A DNA stretch of 64,000 nucleotides from JALCLA01 sp965653565 (GTDB lineage: Bacteria; Pseudomonadota; Gammaproteobacteria; Xanthomonadales; Xanthomonadaceae). This document shows positions 7,534 to 15,853 of this stretch, one piece after another. The stretch covers positions 1 to 64,000 of the forward strand of contig CBFHAI010000002.1 of NCBI GenBank assembly GCA_965653565.1, written 5' to 3'. The position numbers were made by a program, and so were the translations under genes. Within the stretch, counting starts at the first letter, position 1. Every line of letters starts with the position of its first letter. The notes below the pieces were generated by a model, which ran no database searches, was not told the DNA's origin, and was given only the letters and a program-made list of their open reading frames with translations.

Positions 7534-9495
7534 GTGCCTGGACTTCGGCTGCTGCCTCTCGCTTTCGCCGCCTTGCTTCCCCTTTCCTTCGATGTCGGGG
7601 CCGTCGTCGGTCTGCAGCGCTCGCTGGGGGGCTGGCCGGCCGATCCGCTGCCATCCGGCGACGTGGTCTATGTGCCCAACGGCCGCGTCATCACCGTGCT
7701 CGATTACGCCGACCCCGACGCGCCGGTGCTGCGCGATCGCACCGACACGCAGCCGACGCGCGGTTTCATCACCAGCCTGACCCAGCACGGCGCCTGGCTG
7801 TATGCCAGCTACGACGGTTTCAGCAATGGTTTGAGCGGGGTGGCGGTGTTCTCGCTCGCCGATCCGGCGCATCCGCAGCTGGTCGGCCAGTACGAAGACT
7901 TCAACCAGTTCACCTCGCGCGACGCGCTGCGCGTGCTGGCAACGCATGATCGGCTGTACCTGTTCGACGGCCAGAACGGCATCTACGTCAGCGATCTGGC
8001 CGACCCGTCGCACCCGGTGTTCACCCGCGCCTGGGAAGGTTTCGGGCCGTTCCACAACGCCAGTGTCGAGGGCGATCGGCTTTACACCGTGGGCCGCAAT
8101 TTCCTGTTCCAGCATCAGGTGATGATCTTCGACCTGGCCGATCCCGACGCGCCGGCGTTCGTGAATCAGATTTTCATCGATGGCGCCACGATGGCGCATG
8201 CGGAGCTGGACGCGCCGCTGGCGGTGGGTTTCGGCTGGGGCATGGGCATCGTAGATTTCAGCGATCCCGCCACGCCGGTGTCGCGCGGTTTCTACGACGA
8301 CGGCGTCTCGACCTTCTTCCACGGTGCGGTGCACGGCGGCTACGCCTACGGGCTGGGCGGGCGCACGCTCGAGGTTTACGACATCGGCGATCTCGATGCG
8401 CCCGCGCCGGCCGGTTCGTTGCCGATCGACACCTATCTCGCGCACGTCTCGACCTGGGACGGCGACGATCTGATGCTCACCACGCGCCTGGATCGCATTC
8501 TGCGGCTGGGATTCGAGTTGCCGACGGCGCCGGTGCTGCGCAATGAAACACTGGTAGCTGGCGGATCGAACCCGTTCGGCGTGGCCTTCCACGACGACAA
8601 GGTTTACCTGCTCGGCAACGACCTGGGCATCCAGGTCGCCGACGCGCAAACGCTCGAGCCCGAATCGCTGTTCGAAACCAGCCTGCCGCCGAGCCCGACG
8701 GCACGCGGTTTCGAAGACATCGCCGTCGACCAGGACGTGGCCTATCTCGCCAGCTGGGGCAGCGGTCTGGTGCTGCTCGATGTGTCGACGCCGGGCGCGC
8801 CGGAACAACTGAGCCACTTCTTCTACGAGTTCGCCAGCGCGGTGGCGGTCGAAGGCAACACGGCGTATGTCGGTCGCACTACGAACGGCGGCGAAGTTAT
8901 TGCGGTGGATGTGTCCGATCCGACCGACCCGACCTTGCTCGGCGCGATCGCCACCACCAAGGCGATGCGCCTGCGCGCCACGCCCAGCCACGTCTTCGTC
9001 GCCGATGCGCGCCTCGATGGCGATGTCACCGGCGGCCTGCGCATCCTCGACGTTACCAACCCGGCGGCGCCGACCGAAGTCTCGCTGTACGACGAAGACT
9101 GCCTGTCGGCGACCGATCTGGAACTGAGCGAAGACGGCGACACCGCCTATGTCGCCTGCGAAACCGGGATGCATATCGTCGATGTGTCGGCACCGGCCGA
9201 ACCGGTGCGCATCGGCGCGGTGACGGTGGGCGAAGACCTGGTGCCATTCAATGCGCTGGCGGTTGCCGGCGATCGCGCCTGGTATGGCAGCAGCGCCGGC
9301 GTAGCGGAAATCGACATCGGCAATCCGGAAACACCGACGGTGCTCGGCTGGATCGATATGCCGGTGCCGCCGCGCGCGATGACGATCGCGCCCGATGGCC
9401 GCGTGTTCGTCGCCGGCGGCATGGCGGGGCTGCAGGTGCTCGGCGAGCAGATCGATATCTTCGCCGATGGATTCGAGCAATCCGCGGCGCCGTGA
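7534..9495 (+). CDS. secreted LVIVD-type beta-propeller protein with DGFE tail
   Basis: A 653-residue protein starting at GTG (7534) with GGAGA about 8 bp upstream and a signal peptide at residues 1-23. The body is a series of about 40-residue repeats with (D)LADP...P and VVDVSxPxxP-like turns, as in LVIVD repeat proteins, which fold as beta-propellers on the cell surface or in the periplasm. It ends IFADGFEQSAAP, carrying the Phe-x-Asp-Gly-Phe-Glu tail also present on the subtilase 85 bp downstream, and the two are probably co-transcribed. No catalytic motif seen; the role may be adhesion or scaffolding. Confidence 0.85.
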   Translation: MPGLRLLPLAFAALLPLSFDVGAVVGLQRSLGGWPADPLPSGDVVYVPNGRVITVLDYADPDAPVLRDRTDTQPTRGFITSLTQHGAWLYASYDGFSNGLSGVAVFSLADPAHPQLVGQYEDFNQFTSRDALRVLATHDRLYLFDGQNGIYVSDLADPSHPVFTRAWEGFGPFHNASVEGDRLYTVGRNFLFQHQVMIFDLADPDAPAFVNQIFIDGATMAHAELDAPLAVGFGWGMGIVDFSDPATPVSRGFYDDGVSTFFHGAVHGGYAYGLGGRTLEVYDIGDLDAPAPAGSLPIDTYLAHVSTWDGDDLMLTTRLDRILRLGFELPTAPVLRNETLVAGGSNPFGVAFHDDKVYLLGNDLGIQVADAQTLEPESLFETSLPPSPTARGFEDIAVDQDVAYLASWGSGLVLLDVSTPGAPEQLSHFFYEFASAVAVEGNTAYVGRTTNGGEVIAVDVSDPTDPTLLGAIATTKAMRLRATPSHVFVADARLDGDVTGGLRILDVTNPAAPTEVSLYDEDCLSATDLELSEDGDTAYVACETGMHIVDVSAPAEPVRIGAVTVGEDLVPFNALAVAGDRAWYGSSAGVAEIDIGNPETPTVLGWIDMPVPPRAMTIAPDGRVFVAGGMAGLQVLGEQIDIFADGFEQSAAP

Positions 9496-9580
9496 TTCTC
9501 GTCGTGCGCCGCCGCACTCATTGAAACAGCAGCGCTTTTCTTTGCCGAAGGCGCGTCGACCACTTACGCAACGGATCTCC

Positions 9581-12500
9581 ATGACTCCCGACTTCATCAC
9601 GATTGCGCGCCGCCGCGCGCGCCTGGCCGCCGCACTCTGCGTCGCGCTTGGTTTGACCGGCGCCGCGCACGCGGCCTCTGATCCGCAAAACGAAGCACCG
9701 AAATCACAGCGCGTCTTCACCGCGCAGGCACGCGATGCCGTACCGCTCGCCAGCGGCGAACGCGGCCTGTTCCTGGTGCAATTCAAAGGCGAACCCGTCG
9801 CGCGCAACGCGCAACTGCGCCGGCCGTTGCCGGGCCGCCCGGCGCGCCTCGATCCGCAATCGAGCGAAGCGCGCAGCTACGCCGCGCAGTTGTCGGCCAG
9901 GCAGGACAGCGTGCTGGCCGCGCTGCCTGTCGGCAAGCCGCCGCGGCGACTGCAATCGTTCACCTATGCGTTCAACGGCGCGATGCTGAGCCTGGATCGC
10001 GCGCAGCGCGACGCGCTCGCGGCGCATGCGGACGTGCTGCGCATCGATACCGTCGCCGCCTTGCCGATCGAAACCGATGCCGGTCCGCGCTTCATCGGTG
10101 CCGAAGGCCTGTGGCAGGGCACGGCGACCAACGGCGCACCCGGCACGCGCGGCGAAGGCCGCGTGATCGGTGTGATCGACACCGGCATCCAGTGGGGCAA
10201 TCCGTCGTTCGCCGATGTCGGTGCGGATGGCTACGATCACGTCAATCCGCTCGGCGCGCAGCATCTTGGCGTCTGCGCCGATGCGGTGCCGGGCGCCGCC
10301 TGCAACGACAAGGTGATCGGCGCTTACGCGCTGACCAACCCGATCGTGCAGCAGATCAACGCCGAATGCGCGCTGCCCGATCCGCGCAACGGCGAACTCG
10401 GGCTCGATCCGGTGATCTGCGATGCGCTCGGCGTGCCGCTCACCGATCACGCCAACGCGCTCGACGAAAACGGCCACGGCAGCCACACCGCGAGCACCGC
10501 CGCCGGCAATGTCGTCGACCTGAGCTTTCGCGGCACCGACATGACGATCTCCGGCGTCGCGCCGCACGCCAACCTGATCATGTACGACGCCTGCTACACC
10601 AATCGTTTCGGGGCCGGCAGTTGCCTGACGTCGGCGACACTGGCGGCGGTCGAGCAGGCCGTGATCGATGGTGTCGTCGACACCCTCAACTATTCGATCG
10701 GCGGCGGCGACGATCCGTGGCAGGACGTCGGTTCGCTGGCGATGTTGTCGGCCGTCGACGCCGGTATTTTCGTCGCCGCCGCGGCCGGCAATTCCGGCCC
10801 CGAGGCCGGCACCGCCTCGCATCTCGAACCGTGGACCGCGACCGTCGCCGCCACCACGCACGATCGCGATTTCGCGCATCGCTACTCGGTGACCGGCCCG
10901 GCGCCGGTGCCGGCCGAACTGCTCGAGCAACCCTTGTTCCTCGGCACGGCGGGCAGCGATTTCACACAGGCGGTGAACGCCGGCACCACGCTCATCGTGA
11001 GTCCGCAGTTCGATGCGGTCGAAGACGGTTGCACGGCCTATGCCGACGAGGCCTTATTCGAGGCGGGCGTCGCACTCGTGCGTCGCGGCGGCTGCACCTT
11101 CGCGGAGAAAGCGCGCAATGCGCAGAACGCCGGCGCGATCGCCGTGTTGATCGCCAATCACCAGCCCGGCCTGCTGCGCCTGGGCGGCGATCCGCTCGCG
11201 ACGATTCCTGCGTTCGGCATCACGCAGGGGCAGGGCGATGCGCTGCGCGATTTCGTCGCCGCGCATCCGGATGCATCGATCGCAATTCCGCTGGGCCTGT
11301 CGCCCGTCTTGTCGGACGGCGACGTCATGGCCGCTTTCAGTTCGCGCGGTCCCGGCAGCTTCGATTGGCTCAAGCCCGATCTCGCCGCGCCCGGCGCCAA
11401 TATCCTCGCCGCGATCGCCGGCGCCGAGACGCCGTACGGTTTGATGAGCGGTACCTCGATGGCCACACCGCATGTCGCCGGCGCGGCGGCGCTGCTGCGC
11501 GATCTGCATCCGGAATGGACGGTGCCCGAACTGAAGTCGGCGCTGATGCTGACCGCCAAACGCGACGGCGTGCTGCGCGAAGATGCGGTCACGCCGGCCG
11601 ATGCGTTCGATCGCGGCGCCGGACGCATCGATCTGAATTTCGCCGCGCGTCCGGGCCTGGTGATGGACGAGACGCCGCTGCGCATGATGTTCGCCGATCC
11701 ACAGAACGGCGGCGATCCGGCCGCGTTGAACCTGCCGTCGCTGAACTCGCGCGCCTGCGCCGAAACCTGCCGATGGACGCGGCGTTTTCGCAATCTCGAA
11801 TCGCAGACGGTGCGCTACAGCTTCGCGCTCGCCGGCGGCGCCGGCCTGTCGCTCGCAACGCAGCCGGCGGTGCTGGAAATCGCGGCCGGCGCGACGGCGC
11901 AAGTCGATTTCATCATCGACGTCACGCAGGCAGAAATCGCGCAATGGAACCGCGCCGACATCGCCTTGCAACCGGAAGACGCCTCGCTGCCGACGCTCAC
12001 CTTGCCGCTGGCCGTGCTGCCGATCCGCGCCGAACCGCGCGTGGTGTTCGAGCCGGCGCAACTCACCGTGAGCCTGCGCGCCGGCAGCGCGCCGGTGACG
12101 GCTGAAGTGGTGCTCGGCAACGACGGCGTGCGCGCCTTGGCCTGGCAGCACGAAACCGCCGGCAGCACGCGCGGCGCGCCGCTGTATTCGCAGCTGCGTC
12201 ATCCGTCGGTGGGCTACGGCACGCCGGTCGGCTACTTCGCGCCCGATGGCGATGGCGGCTATGCCGCGGATGCGTTCGTGCTCTCGCAATCCGAGCGTAT
12301 CGGCGGCCTGTTCGCCGATGGATTCGTGTTCGCGCCGGAAGCGTCGCTGGCGTATTCCGCGGTCGATTTCTTCATCTACGCCGATGCCTTCGGCGTGCCC
12401 GCCGGCAACCCGAGCGACTCACCCGAACTGGCGGTGTGGTCGTACAGCGCACCGCTGCCGTCGGACGGCCTGGATACCTCGGCCGGGCAGTATTTCGGTT

Positions 12501-13342
12501 CGATCCAGCTCGACATCGCTCGCGCCGCGCAGGACGTGACGCTGCCGGCCGGCAAGTACTGGCTGGTGATGGCGCCGCACAATCGCGGCGGTGTGGGCGA
12601 CGGCGATCACAACTGGTTCTGGTTCGGCACCGGTGCGGCGCAGAACAAGGACGACAGTGCGCAGCTCACCGATCCCGACGGCGTCTTCGGTTTCGGCACC
12701 GATTGGCAGGCGGCATCGAATCTGATTTCGCCCGATTTCAACGGCCTTTCGTTCGAAGTGCAGGGCTCGGCCGATTGCGCCACGCCGTGGCTGAGCGCGC
12801 AGTTCGACACCGGGTCGCTGGAGCCTGGCGAACAGCGCACGCTGCGCGTGGCGATCGATCCGCAGACGCTCGAAATCGGCGCGCACTACGCCGCCTTGTG
12901 CCTGGCCACCAACGATCCGAAGAAAGCGCTCGCCACCGTGCCGGTGCGCGTCGACATCACCGGGACACCGACCAGCCCGACCGGCGTGGCGAGCGTTGCG
13001 CCCTCGACGGCAGATCGCGGCACGGCGATCACGCTGCGCGTGGCGGTGACGCCGGGCACGTGGCCCGACAGCACCAATCTGCGTGTCGATGCCGACCTGA
13101 GCGCGATCGGTGCGAGTGCGGCGCAGCGCCTCTACGACGATGGCAGCAACGGCGACGACGTGGCCGGCGACCAGGTGTTCGCCACCGGCGCGATCGTCGG
13201 CGCGGAAGCGGCTGCCGGTTCGCGTGTGCTGCGCGCGACGATCCGCGACGATCAGGGCCGGCTGCGGCGTGCGTCGGCGACCTTGCTTGTGCTCGGCGGG
13301 GACGAGGTGTTCCGCGATGGGTTCGAGGTGGGCGTCGAGTGA
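9581..13342 (+). CDS. large secreted subtilisin-like serine protease (S8) with PA domain and DGFE tail
   Basis: A 1253-residue preproprotein. ATG 9581 begins a signal peptide (residues 1-31, ending AHA), then an inhibitor I9-like propeptide to about 170. The catalytic triad is complete: Asp200 in VIGVIDTG, His299 in NGHGSHTAS and Ser626 in SGTSMATPHVAG. A protease-associated domain is inserted at about 480-570 (LVRRGGCTFAEKARNAQNAGA). The C-terminal half holds beta-sandwich domains and ends VFRDGFEVGVE. The layout fits an exported, self-processing broad-specificity protease. The C-terminal extension is either surface retention or a processed export signal. It follows the LVIVD gene by 85 bp. 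Confidence 0.95.
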   Translation: MTPDFITIARRRARLAAALCVALGLTGAAHAASDPQNEAPKSQRVFTAQARDAVPLASGERGLFLVQFKGEPVARNAQLRRPLPGRPARLDPQSSEARSYAAQLSARQDSVLAALPVGKPPRRLQSFTYAFNGAMLSLDRAQRDALAAHADVLRIDTVAALPIETDAGPRFIGAEGLWQGTATNGAPGTRGEGRVIGVIDTGIQWGNPSFADVGADGYDHVNPLGAQHLGVCADAVPGAACNDKVIGAYALTNPIVQQINAECALPDPRNGELGLDPVICDALGVPLTDHANALDENGHGSHTASTAAGNVVDLSFRGTDMTISGVAPHANLIMYDACYTNRFGAGSCLTSATLAAVEQAVIDGVVDTLNYSIGGGDDPWQDVGSLAMLSAVDAGIFVAAAAGNSGPEAGTASHLEPWTATVAATTHDRDFAHRYSVTGPAPVPAELLEQPLFLGTAGSDFTQAVNAGTTLIVSPQFDAVEDGCTAYADEALFEAGVALVRRGGCTFAEKARNAQNAGAIAVLIANHQPGLLRLGGDPLATIPAFGITQGQGDALRDFVAAHPDASIAIPLGLSPVLSDGDVMAAFSSRGPGSFDWLKPDLAAPGANILAAIAGAETPYGLMSGTSMATPHVAGAAALLRDLHPEWTVPELKSALMLTAKRDGVLREDAVTPADAFDRGAGRIDLNFAARPGLVMDETPLRMMFADPQNGGDPAALNLPSLNSRACAETCRWTRRFRNLESQTVRYSFALAGGAGLSLATQPAVLEIAAGATAQVDFIIDVTQAEIAQWNRADIALQPEDASLPTLTLPLAVLPIRAEPRVVFEPAQLTVSLRAGSAPVTAEVVLGNDGVRALAWQHETAGSTRGAPLYSQLRHPSVGYGTPVGYFAPDGDGGYAADAFVLSQSERIGGLFADGFVFAPEASLAYSAVDFFIYADAFGVPAGNPSDSPELAVWSYSAPLPSDGLDTSAGQYFGSIQLDIARAAQDVTLPAGKYWLVMAPHNRGGVGDGDHNWFWFGTGAAQNKDDSAQLTDPDGVFGFGTDWQAASNLISPDFNGLSFEVQGSADCATPWLSAQFDTGSLEPGEQRTLRVAIDPQTLEIGAHYAALCLATNDPKKALATVPVRVDITGTPTSPTGVASVAPSTADRGTAITLRVAVTPGTWPDSTNLRVDADLSAIGASAAQRLYDDGSNGDDVAGDQVFATGAIVGAEAAAGSRVLRATIRDDQGRLRRASATLLVLGGDEVFRDGFEVGVE

Positions 13343-13532
13343 TGGGCTGCTCGCGCTGGCGCGCCTGGTGGGAATCGGGAGTCGGGAATCGGGAGTTTTT
13401 GCTTCCGCTTTGCGGCTGTTCTGAGGTTCTGCCGATCGCATCGTGCTCGTATTGCTGACGCGTGTCGCGCGGGGAGTTTCGTTCGCTGCGCAACAACGCC
13501 CGACTCCCAATTCCCGATTCCCGATTCCCGCA
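13343..13532. repeat. convergent 3' region with inverted GGGAATCGGGA repeats
   Basis: Between the convergent protease and TetR genes lie plus-strand GGGAATCGGGAG units (13370-13395, followed by TTTTT) and complementary CCCGATTCCCGATTCCC units (13501-13530). They can pair over a loop of about 105 nt and are related to the 28-bp inverted repeat at 3136-3203. The T-run after the first arm may help terminate the protease transcript. Confidence 0.7.
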
Positions 13533-14102
13533 CTATTCGGACGTGTCGTCCGTGAGCACGTCAAGAAACTCGTTCGATAACTGCCCCGTACCCGTGGCGC
13601 GCGCCAGCACCATTGCGCCGACGATCGTCGAAAGCGTGGCGATGGCGCGCTTGCGGCGGGTTTGCGGGGTGCGGCCGGGGGAGCCGTCGGCGAGGATGTC
13701 GATCATCGGCCCGATGCTGCGCGCGAAGGCGGCCGTGACGAGTTCGCCCTGGCGCGCGGCTTCGGCGGCCAGGGAGGAGAGGGCGCAGCCTTCTTCGCAC
13801 TGATCGCGATGGCGTCGCGTCAGATAGCGCGATGCGATCGTCGCCGCACCTCGACGGCCATCGCGTTCGACGATCGCCTTCCAGCGTTCGAGGCTGGCGG
13901 CGAGGGCGCGCTCGGTCGCTTCCGCGGCGAGCCCGGCTTTCGAGCCGAACTGCGCATAGAAGCCGCCGTGGGTGAGCCCGGCGCGCTGCATCAGGTCGGC
14001 GATGCCGATGCCATCGTAACCGTGTGCCCTGAAACTGCGGGCCGCGGTGTCGAGCACGCGTTCGCGGTTGACTTCGGCCTGTTTGCGGCTGACGCGGGGC
14101 AT
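13533..14102 (-). CDS. TetR/AcrR family repressor
   Basis: A 189-residue protein of usual TetR length. The start at 14102 (MPRVSRKQAE) is chosen because GGAG lies 8 bp upstream; a longer ORF begins at 14129 inside the operator. The N-terminal HTH (about residues 12-58: RVLDTAARSFRAHGYDGIGI, LMQRAGLTHGGFYAQFGSK) is clear, and the C-terminal part is the helical ligand domain, with a DQCEEGCALSSL segment typical of a TetR subgroup paired with MFS exporters. It diverges from such an exporter around a palindrome, so ligand-relieved repression of both genes is inferred. Confidence 0.93.
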   Translation of the reverse strand: MPRVSRKQAEVNRERVLDTAARSFRAHGYDGIGIADLMQRAGLTHGGFYAQFGSKAGLAAEATERALAASLERWKAIVERDGRRGAATIASRYLTRRHRDQCEEGCALSSLAAEAARQGELVTAAFARSIGPMIDILADGSPGRTPQTRRKRAIATLSTIVGAMVLARATGTGQLSNEFLDVLTDDTSE

Positions 14103-14113
14103 GGCAATCTCCA

Positions 14114-14130
14114 GATGACGAATCGTCATC
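14114..14130. promoter_or_regulatory. TetR operator palindrome
   Basis: GATGACGA-A-TCGTCATC is a perfect 8-bp inverted repeat with a 1-nt centre, 12 bp upstream of the tetR-like start codon and 55 bp upstream of the exporter gene. A TATAAT for the minus strand (14141-14146) and one for the plus strand (14154-14159) lie close by without good -35 boxes. Size, symmetry and position fit the binding site of the adjacent TetR protein. Confidence 0.75.
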
Positions 14131-14184
14131 GGTGGAATAGATTATAGACATCATATAATCGCCGAAACCAACCCGGACGCCCCG

Positions 14185-15429
14185 ATGCACGCCTCCCATC
14201 CTTCTCAGCCGGCCGTTCCCGAGTGGACGCGCACCGCCATCATCGCGGTGATCGCCGCGGCGCTGGTGGTGACGCTCAGCATGGGTGTGCGGCAGAGTTT
14301 CGGCCTGCTGATGCAGCCGGTCGGCCGCGAACTCGGCATCACGCGAGAGGCCTTCGCCTTCACCATCGCGGCACAGAATCTGCTGTTCGGCTTGGTGCAG
14401 CCGTTCGTCGGCGCACTCACCGATCGCTACGGCCCGCGCACGACATTGATCGGCGGCACGCTGGTCTACGCGGTCGGTCTGGCCGTGGCGGCGTTGGCGA
14501 CGAACGCCTTCGGCATCGGACTGGGCCTCGGATTCTTTGTCGGCCTGGCGATGAGCGGCACCACCTTCGTCGTTGCGCTCGGTGCGGTCGGCCGCATCGT
14601 GCCGGCCGAACATCGCAGCACGGCGTTCGGCATCGTGACCGCCGGCGGTTCGCTCGGACAGTTCGCCGTGGTGCCGGCCGCGCAACTGTTCATCACCAAC
14701 TTCGGCTGGCGCGGGATGCTGTTCGCGTCCGCCGTGCTGGTGTTGGTGAATCTGATCGCGGCCTTCGGTTTCCGCATGCCGAAAGCCGTCGCGGCGCCGG
14801 CCAACTCGCCACCGCCGCAGCGCTTGCGTGCCGCGCTCGATGCCGCCGCGCGTCATCCGCATTATTGGCTGTTGAACGGCGGCTTCTTCGTTTGCGGTTT
14901 CCACGTCGCCTTCGTCGGCACGCATCTGCCGGCGTATCTCGTCGACGGCGGGCTCGATGTATCGATCGGTGCGTGGTCGCTGGCGCTGATCGGCCTGTTC
15001 AACATCGTGGGCTCGTATCTGTTCGGCGTGTGGGGCGGAAGATATTCGCGTCCCGGCTTGCTCGCCGCGCTGTATGCAGCGCGTGGCGTCGCGCTCGTCG
15101 CCTTCATCGCAGTGCCGTTGTCGCCGGCGAGCGCATTGCTGTTCGCGGCCGCGTTCGGGTTCCTGTGGCTGGGCACGGTACCGCTCACCAATGGCGCGGT
15201 GGCGTCGATGTTCGGCGTCACCCATCTGTCGACGCTGGCGGGCGTGGTGTTCTTCAGTCACCAGGTCGGTGCGTTTCTCGGCGCGTGGTTCGGCGGCATG
15301 CTGTTCGATCGCACCGGCAGGTACGATCTGGTCTGGTACGCCAGCATCGCGCTCGCGGTGCTCGCCGCGATCCTGAGCGCGATGACTCGCGACACGCCGG
15401 TGCGCGCGCCGGCACTGGCGGCCGCATGA
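14185..15429 (+). CDS. MFS transporter, 12 transmembrane segments
   Basis: A 414-residue integral membrane protein with the MFS A-motif between helices 2 and 3 (GALTDRYGPRTTLIGG) and about twelve hydrophobic segments split by a central charged loop (around residues 200-220). Overall it resembles oxalate/formate-antiporter-like or YbfB-type MFS members. Divergent transcription from a TetR gene with a palindrome between them suggests an inducible efflux or exchange transporter; the substrate is unknown. Its stop overlaps a 42-codon gene. Confidence 0.92.
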   Translation: MHASHPSQPAVPEWTRTAIIAVIAAALVVTLSMGVRQSFGLLMQPVGRELGITREAFAFTIAAQNLLFGLVQPFVGALTDRYGPRTTLIGGTLVYAVGLAVAALATNAFGIGLGLGFFVGLAMSGTTFVVALGAVGRIVPAEHRSTAFGIVTAGGSLGQFAVVPAAQLFITNFGWRGMLFASAVLVLVNLIAAFGFRMPKAVAAPANSPPPQRLRAALDAAARHPHYWLLNGGFFVCGFHVAFVGTHLPAYLVDGGLDVSIGAWSLALIGLFNIVGSYLFGVWGGRYSRPGLLAALYAARGVALVAFIAVPLSPASALLFAAAFGFLWLGTVPLTNGAVASMFGVTHLSTLAGVVFFSHQVGAFLGAWFGGMLFDRTGRYDLVWYASIALAVLAAILSAMTRDTPVRAPALAAA

Positions 15430-15554
15430 CAGCCGCGCGCCTTCGCCTGTTGGCAATCGCCGCCGCCTTGCTTCTGATCGCAGGCGGCGCGGCGCTGTGG
15501 GCCGGGCAGGGCACCGCGGTATTGATCGCCGGATTTGCCGCGATGTGCGGCTAG
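15426..15554 (+). CDS. 42-residue single-pass membrane protein coupled to the MFS gene
   Basis: The ATG overlaps the MFS stop codon (ATGA). The product starts MTAARLRLLAIAAALLLIAG and continues with Ala/Gly-rich hydrophobic residues to a terminal AAMCG. It has one or two short membrane helices with N-terminal Arg residues, so an N-in orientation is likely. The coupling argues that it is translated. It may be an accessory peptide of the exporter; no family was recognised. Confidence 0.6.
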   Translation: MTAARLRLLAIAAALLLIAGGAALWAGQGTAVLIAGFAAMCG

Positions 15555-15853
15555 CCGGGCGGCGCAGCCGCATGCAAACAATCTGCATCTAGGAATTTGT
15601 CACCTACTGCCGGGCGCGAATTTCGGGCAAGCTCGAAACCACCTCGCGCGTCTATCGCGAAGTTTTTCGACAACCATTGCGCGTGTGTCTGCAGGGGCGA
15701 CGCACGCAGGATCGGAACGTGCCGCCGGGGGGAGGCCGTTGCGCCGATAGTCCGTGGAGGCGAGACGCCTCCGCTCGGCCATTGCATTTCCCGGTAACCG
15801 CTGCAGGCGCGCACGTCGTGCGCGCCTGCGCTTCCACTTGCCTGGAGAATGAA
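15555..15853. other. intergenic leader upstream of the 1212-aa protein
   Basis: These 299 bp are open in the same frame as the downstream gene from 15677, but the protein-like sequence and GGAG ribosome site appear only at 15854, so this is treated as promoter/leader. It contains TAGGAATTTGTCACCTA at 15590-15606, repeated exactly at 51648-51664 in the prophage. Confidence 0.5.

Noticed and set aside
7117..9807. Very long minus-strand ORF across the LVIVD and protease starts
   Set aside because: It runs antisense to strong plus-strand genes, has no ribosome site and is typical of third-position GC bias producing spurious antisense ORFs.
13561..15588. Long minus-strand ORF covering the TetR and MFS genes
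   Set aside because: Gln/Arg/His-rich low-complexity translation; the MFS protein on the plus strand and TetR in another frame are clear.
15590..15606. 17-mer shared with 51648-51664 as an attachment site pair
   Set aside because: Neither copy lies at a prophage edge.
15677..15853. 59-codon upstream extension of the 1212-aa protein
   Set aside because: In-frame but Arg/Cys-rich without protein character; GGAG and the sensible N-terminus start at 15854.
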